DNA of 64,000 nucleotides from Arbacia lixula (Eukaryota; Echinodermata; Echinoidea; Arbacioida; Arbaciidae): positions 9,440,538 to 9,504,537 of the forward strand of contig OZ022577.1 in assembly GCA_963669155.1 (NCBI GenBank), in the 5' to 3' direction. Position numbers and translations under genes: made by a program. This document shows positions 60,801-64,000 of this stretch, one piece after another; position 1 is the stretch's first letter; each line of letters starts with the position of its first letter. The notes under the pieces are model-generated. The model was not told where the DNA came from. It saw only the letters and a list, made by a program, of their open reading frames with translations, and ran no database searches.

Positions 60801-62988
60801 CGAATGTTCCTTACTATTGATGTAATTTCGGAAGCCAGTGTTTGATATTCAGTTGATGTTGAATCCAAAAGGGCTGCCGTGTATTGTTCCATAATTCTTA
60901 TAGATAAAGGGAACAAAGACAATCCTGCAGAGAATGAAAAACGCAGAATAAGAACTCCGTGAGCAACATCAGTAAAATGTGCGCCTGTGAAATGTACGAG
61001 TATACGTGTGAATTTAAATTTCGGAGAGTTTCTTTGAAATAAAGTTACATGCAAACATGAATTCAGCTTACTGCATGTAATTTAGGGAGTATATCATATG
61101 CTACCGCGACATCTTGGCCTTTATCAGAAATGCAGTGCATCTCTGATATAACTCTTTCTGTTCAATGTGTGTATTCATTCACCATTAATGCACACAAATC
61201 CACAGAGCAGACATAGACAGGGTTAACTCTTTGGATGCCACGTATGTTTCAATTCACAAGTGATACACTCAAACCCAATAGACATGATAGTGCGTCATTT
61301 TGTATGGAACACAAAGGATTAAAAGGTGCAACAAATGGAAGCAGGAGATCAGTAAAAACATGGATAAACGTGGTGCAGTAATTCGTATTGCCACACTACG
61401 TAAATATTCACGTACGTTGGCAATATTAATTACTACACGACGTTACTCCGAATTACTGCCAAACGATTTCAAGTCATGACGTTAAATATTTACTTTCGCT
61501 TCATCAAATAATTAAGGACGTATTTAAGTCAAATTAGGTAATGTAGTTATTCGGAAAGTCATAATACCTTTAGATTCGTTTTGTAATTAGTTACTACACT
61601 ACGTAATTCTGCATTTCTGCTTAACGATGTAACGTTCATACGTTAAATTAACCAATCAGACTGTTTATTATATGTCTTGTGAAAATTGCCTGACATTCGT
61701 ATGTGCGGCTAGCTAGCTAATACTAGTATATTGATTTAGGTCGACAAACACTCCACTGTGTATTACAAAGTTAAACAGTCTGTGGACTGAACTGTAGAAT
61801 CTATTTCAAGTTTAGACCAAACTTAAGCCTCGATATTACTTAGAAGTGAATTCAAAGGGATAGTTCACCATGGAGATTGGTTTCAATAAAACAGAAACAT
61901 AAAATAAACATATTAGTGAAGGTTTGACGAAAATTCGTCAAAGGATAAGCAGGCTTTATACCATTTTAAAACTTTGATTTTGTGAGGTAACTTGCGAGGT
62001 GCTCTCCCTTATGTTTTGTACAGAACATTTCCATAAATTATTTTTTGTCTGTTTTGGACAACAGATTTATATTTTTTATACATGTATGTGTGTAAAAATC
62101 GAATTCTATAATGATTGATCAAATGCAGAAGTAAAAGGATGCACATTTTTGTGAAAATGCACAATTTTTCGAGAAAAAAAATGTAAAAAAGAAAACATAT
62201 GGGAGAGTATCAAACCATCAGTAATATGTTTCTCTCATGTGTCTCCTTTTATCGAAACCAACTTTAATATCAGGGTGAACTATTCCTTTAGCCAAATTTG
62301 ATCATAAACTGCACACGCGGGAAGATCTATTTACGTTGCTGCATTCGCAATGCGGTCTCTGCGTCACAAATCTTCGTGTAGCAAGTCACGAATGATCTGA
62401 TAGGTTGTTTTAACGTCGTAACCGGTAACGTTACATCGTTGAAATGAACGATTTAATTGGTTGATTAAACGTCATGACGTTAAGATGTTGAGCAGTAATT
62501 TGGACCTATGTGCTGTAGTAATTATTCAGGTCGTGTAGTTATTCACATTTTAATACGTCCTTAATTGTTTGATGTAGCGAAAGTAATTATTCTTTAACGT
62601 CATGACTTTACAACGTTGGGCAGTAATTCGGCATTACGTCGTGTAGAAATTATTTAGGTCGTGTAGTACTTCGAACAACGTGCATCCATGTTTTGACGGT
62701 CTCCTGTCCCATAAACTTTATTGTTTTACTTACCCATGATCTTAACTACAGCTCGGCTGCTTTCAATTTGTTCTCCATTATCAGCTATACCAACACAACT
62801 GTAGTAACCCTCATCGCGCGGAGCAGCTGTGTTGATGACGTAATCTGCGATATTCGTGCTATTGGAAATCTCTGCACCGTCTTTTAACCAATAAAACCGG
62901 TGAACGTTCTGCACGCGACAGCTTAGAATAACATCGTCGTTGAGGGAGACATCCTTGCTGCGTGGGCTGAAAATCACAGCTGGAATAC
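51342..62988 (-). CDS. Adhesion G-protein-coupled receptor (Ig-SEA-HRM-GAIN/GPS-7TM), 3' 13 exons, 5' partial
   Basis: Exons on the minus strand: 62988-62734, 60924-60815, 60262-60040, 59245-59132, 57837-57716, 57291-57145, 56797-56612, 55945-55502, 54516-54376, 53930-53806, 53353-53070, 52732-52666, 51891-51342. Every junction is GT-AG and every phase agrees, giving 921 residues plus stop. Domains in order: an Ig-like domain, a SEA domain (LHITGFKPGSVIVNVNAYF), a Cys/Trp-rich hormone-receptor-like module, a GAIN domain, an intact GPS (two C-W pairs and CSCDHLTNFAVLM) and a seven-helix bundle with FTWVVG and NSLQGFF motifs. The GPS H-L/T cleavage triplet is present, so the receptor should cut itself and expose a TNFAVLM tethered agonist. 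The first exon seen starts in phase 1, so at least one more exon (signal peptide and probably further domains) lies beyond the window. The cytoplasmic tail is about 65 residues, Ser-rich, ending NSPL. The domain set recalls the ADGRF (GPR110/GPR116) group without the same order. Confidence 0.95.
52666..52732 (-). CDS. aGPCR exon for TM4 and start of ECL2
   Basis: 67 bases, phase 1 in and phase 2 out: GVPAIIVIVTGASANHQYAY then TDY. The Pro-containing TM4 typical of class B2. Acceptor cgttag, donor TA|gtaag. Confidence 0.92.
53070..53353 (-). CDS. aGPCR exon for TM2 and TM3
   Basis: RTLRRTQPNQILMCLCGSLL (ICL1 and TM2), VMVAADRQRGKVELSRGACG with the ECL1 cysteine, then HFCSLSTFFWMGVEGANLYL (TM3), the most conserved helix of adhesion GPCRs, and VMNAYIPHFMPKAAA into TM4. 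Phase 2 in, phase 1 out (G|gtaaat). Confidence 0.95.
53806..53930 (-). CDS. aGPCR exon for TM1
   Basis: DVHAGTRPMRPVDKIY linker followed by TVLSYIGCSLSVVGLLATM (TM1) and AVYLSDR. Phase 0 in, phase 2 out. Confidence 0.93.
54376..54516 (-). CDS. aGPCR GPS exon
   Basis: 47 codons holding the whole GPS: TNATNPRCVFWDYSLSAW, SMEGCWLVNSHQFETG, CSCDHLTNFAVLM. Four cysteines and two tryptophans are in their canonical places, and the H-L/T autoproteolysis site is intact. TNFAVLM is the expected start of the tethered agonist. Confidence 0.97.
55077..55315. repeat. Tandem duplication in an aGPCR intron, 131 bp period
   Basis: 'gtgaatatagtcg' at 55090 and 55221. 'attggtcctttgaccttaaa' and 'attggtactttgaccttaca' follow, then 'gagccatca' and 'tttattg'. 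Two direct diverged copies. Confidence 0.82.
55502..55945 (-). CDS. aGPCR exon for GAIN subdomain B
   Basis: 148 codons in phase 0-0. It includes TAVIVIPPSTVNGASGNN, IVLTIYRDDALFVQS and VIAASIGDRAQTSTKLTVPV with NITLAHKQ, matching the beta-strand core that precedes the GPS. An acidic insert (INDDDDDIDHEMGDAID) sits between the YRDD and IAAS strands and is probably a surface loop. Confidence 0.95.
56612..56797 (-). CDS. aGPCR exon, GAIN subdomain A helices
   Basis: 62 codons, phase 0-0. NADAIVAVIGNLAAVDESQL, ETAQEETGAVSRATQTLENI, LLNLNVSANETFREVDDNVA. Helical, with an N-glycosylation sequon (NVS) and another (NET). Confidence 0.9.
57145..57291 (-). CDS. aGPCR exon, GAIN subdomain A start
   Basis: 49 codons, phase 0-0: LADLKDAPEAVLNLVVSITE, then SGVEATVGILEEFDNIQETT. 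Helical repeat of the GAIN A subdomain. Confidence 0.87.
57716..57837 (-). CDS. aGPCR exon, hormone-receptor-like module, second half
   Basis: Phase 1 in, phase 0 out: AGIPVARAFCSGDRISAAYW, LPEDNCGGNITLDEQLML, VEQ. The R-x-x-C...W...C spacing matches the end of the HRM/pre-GAIN module in other adhesion GPCRs. Confidence 0.88.
57885..58399 (+). mobile_element. Repeated element in aGPCR intron, copy 1
   Basis: About 515 bp nearly identical to 61241-61800 and related in reverse to about 62395-62698. Shared blocks include 'cgtatgtttcaattcaca', 'aaaaacatggataaacgtgg', 'actacacgacgttactccga' and 'aaccaatcagactgttt'. It is full of short palindromes of the type 'cgtcatgacgtt'. Non-coding, probably a non-autonomous DNA element. 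Confidence 0.85.
59132..59245 (-). CDS. aGPCR exon, hormone-receptor-like module, first half
   Basis: Phase 1-1: DECFPASWLSLYGVVLFESG, PLHSWINSSGICPWYTLR. Two Cys and three Trp; contains NSS as a sequon. The two phase-1-flanked halves of the module join at ...TLR-AGIPVAR. Confidence 0.85.
60040..60262 (-). CDS. aGPCR exon, SEA domain second half
   Basis: Phase 0 in, phase 1 out. LLSILGNTSPSSQQHYLHIT, GFKPGSVIVNVNAYFANSHG, TTADNAELLRTAISLMANET, TFEVDLSSVTIESAG. The GFKPGSVIVNVNAYF strand pair is the hallmark of SEA. I do not see a clear GSVVV self-cleavage loop: GSVIV occurs, with a different residue at one place. Confidence 0.9.
60815..60924 (-). CDS. aGPCR exon, SEA domain first half
   Basis: Phase 1 in, phase 0 out: GLSLFPLSIRIMEQYTAALL, DSTSTEYQTLASEITSI. 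This is the F..S..I..Y...L.D..S..Y..LA..I stretch that opens SEA domains. Confidence 0.9.
61241..61800 (+). mobile_element. Repeated element in aGPCR intron, copy 2
   Basis: About 560 bp, close match to copy 1 at 57885-58399, in the intron between the Ig exon and the first SEA exon, and same orientation. The end contains an extra insertion ('gcggctagctagctaata'). Confidence 0.85.
61854..62289. mobile_element. Palindromic MITE, 'AAAGG...GTTCACC' family, copy 2
   Basis: The left end 'aaagggatagttcaccatgg' mirrors the right end 'cagggtgaactattccttt'. Shares 'cttgcgaggtgctctccc' and 'gtttctctcatgtgtctcct' with copy 1 at 20834-21321. It lies between copy 2 and the inverted copy of the other repeated element. 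Confidence 0.85.
62395..62698 (-). mobile_element. Repeated element in aGPCR intron, inverted copy
   Basis: The reverse complement reads 'gtcaaaacatggatgcacgt', then 'tactacacgacct...', 'gacgtaatgccgaattactg' and 'ctttcgctacatcaaacaat', matching the 57885 and 61241 copies with more divergence. Ends 30-odd bases before the Ig exon. Confidence 0.75.
62734..62988 (-). CDS. aGPCR exon, Ig-like domain
   Basis: 255 bases, phase 1-1, a self-contained module: GIPAVIFSPRSKDVSLNDDV, ILSCRVQNVHRFYWLKDGAE, DEGYYSCVGIADNGEQIESS, RAVVKIMG. The C...W...DxGYYSC triad of an I-set-like Ig domain is complete. The ATG-led frame over this exon is intron sequence, not a start. Confidence 0.93.
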
Positions 62989-64000
62989 CTGTGCAGTACA
63001 TTATCATAAATAAGAATAGACACAAATATATCAAGGCTAAATGTATATAAATACATATACATATATATATATATATATGAATTCAAGAACAATATGAGGT
63101 TGGGATGACGCTGAAAAAGTAAATAAAAAGACAAACAAACACGCCAAAGAACTACTCTTTTCCGGCATTTTCATATAATGCGTGTGTTTGTGATTTTTTT
63201 TGGTGCGTTACGGCATCACTGGCAGTGTCCCCAAGAATGAATTTTGCGCTGCGGACACCATTGTAGTGAGAGTTTAAGTTTTGTTTACAGCACTGTAATA
63301 TTGCGCACTCACTAAGAAGTGTTTTGTAACGCGAGATTTGACATGAACGTGAATTAACGTGTATGTTCAGTGAATATAAGGTAGGTTATAGATCGGTTAT
63401 ATTGACCGCTCCTTTGTGAAGCTAAGAGTGGCCTTCATGTAGGCCTATATTTTAAATCAATTTGTGCTTAGGGAATAGTATGGTGTGGTCCTATCTATCA
63501 TTTTGGGGTACATACATTACCACCAAGGAGACTGACACCCCGTGCATTATCACCTGCTTTTCGCACCCAACCTTTAATTACCCCTTTCCTAACGTCATAA
63601 AATGTAGCATAAAATAGCCCTACGAGAAACCGATAGGTGTGCATGAGCAAGTGGGTATATATGCGAAGTATGCTGTAGCGTGATGACTCCACGCGACGAC
63701 ATTCTCGACTCCATTCATAAACTTATAACATATATACATATAGAAGCTGGTGAAGGCGCAGGATTTATACGTATTTCACACACACATATGTATGACAATT
63801 TCGTTTTCATACATATGCGAGTGCATGTGTGTCGTTGAGGCATATAGACACATTGTACAATTTTTTTTTTGCTTACACCCTCTTCCATACAATGGTAAAG
63901 TATCAATTTATGCATTTATCTTAAGATATATAATGTAATATAGTTGCTATTCCACCAATACACAGGTCTTATCCCTCGAAGTGTGTACAACAAGCATGAC
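62989..64000 (-). other. Intron upstream of the aGPCR Ig exon, open at window end
   Basis: No further exon is convincing. It contains an AT dinucleotide run at about 63056-63080. The phase-1 acceptor at 62988 needs an upstream donor, which must lie beyond 64000 or be in a small exon I could not prove. Confidence 0.6.

Noticed and set aside
63498-63600. Possible small aGPCR exon (GWVRKAGDNARGVSLLGG) on the minus strand
   Set aside because: An AG and a GT at the right phase (1-1) exist, but the peptide matches no domain and the acceptor tract is poor.

Overview
The window looks like nuclear DNA from an invertebrate animal. Genes are split by GT-AG introns of 0.2 to 15.6 kb, introns and spacers are AT-rich, and there are many microsatellites, homopolymer G/C runs, short inverted-repeat DNA elements and 5'-truncated LINE pieces. 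The gene content (an SLC16-type transporter and an adhesion GPCR joining Ig, SEA, hormone-receptor-like and GAIN/GPS modules) and the repeat style fit a marine deuterostome, most likely an echinoderm such as a sea urchin. The phylum is inferred, not shown.

Layout. (1) 1-235 is a diverged second copy of sequence found again about 1.6 kb downstream of the transporter's stop codon, hinting at a related gene just left of the window. (2) 236-10725 has no recognisable gene. (3) 10726-33346, plus strand: a complete six-exon SLC16 (monocarboxylate transporter-like) gene of 688 codons, with a 15.6 kb first intron full of small DNA-transposon relics and a long central loop carrying nine RRxS sites. (4) 33347 to about 35150: its probable 3' UTR. 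(5) 35151-39531: spacer with a tandem 0.3 kb duplication. (6) 40113-42550, minus strand: a complete four-exon gene for an unrecognised 298-residue soluble protein. (7) 42551-51341: repeat-rich spacer holding a CCCATATGGG-type repeat, a large inverted-repeat element with a LINE fragment inside it and an 11-bp target duplication, a tandem array with 80-90 bp sub-repeats, and a second LINE tail. (8) 51342-62988, minus strand: the last 13 exons (about 922 codons) of an adhesion GPCR; the 5' end lies right of the window.

Reading frame and intron phase agree at every junction of the three exon chains. The genes need not act together: one moves small solutes across the plasma membrane, one is a self-cleaving cell-surface receptor, and one is of unknown function. 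No CRISPR array, rRNA, convincing tRNA, or retroviral or LTR element was seen.
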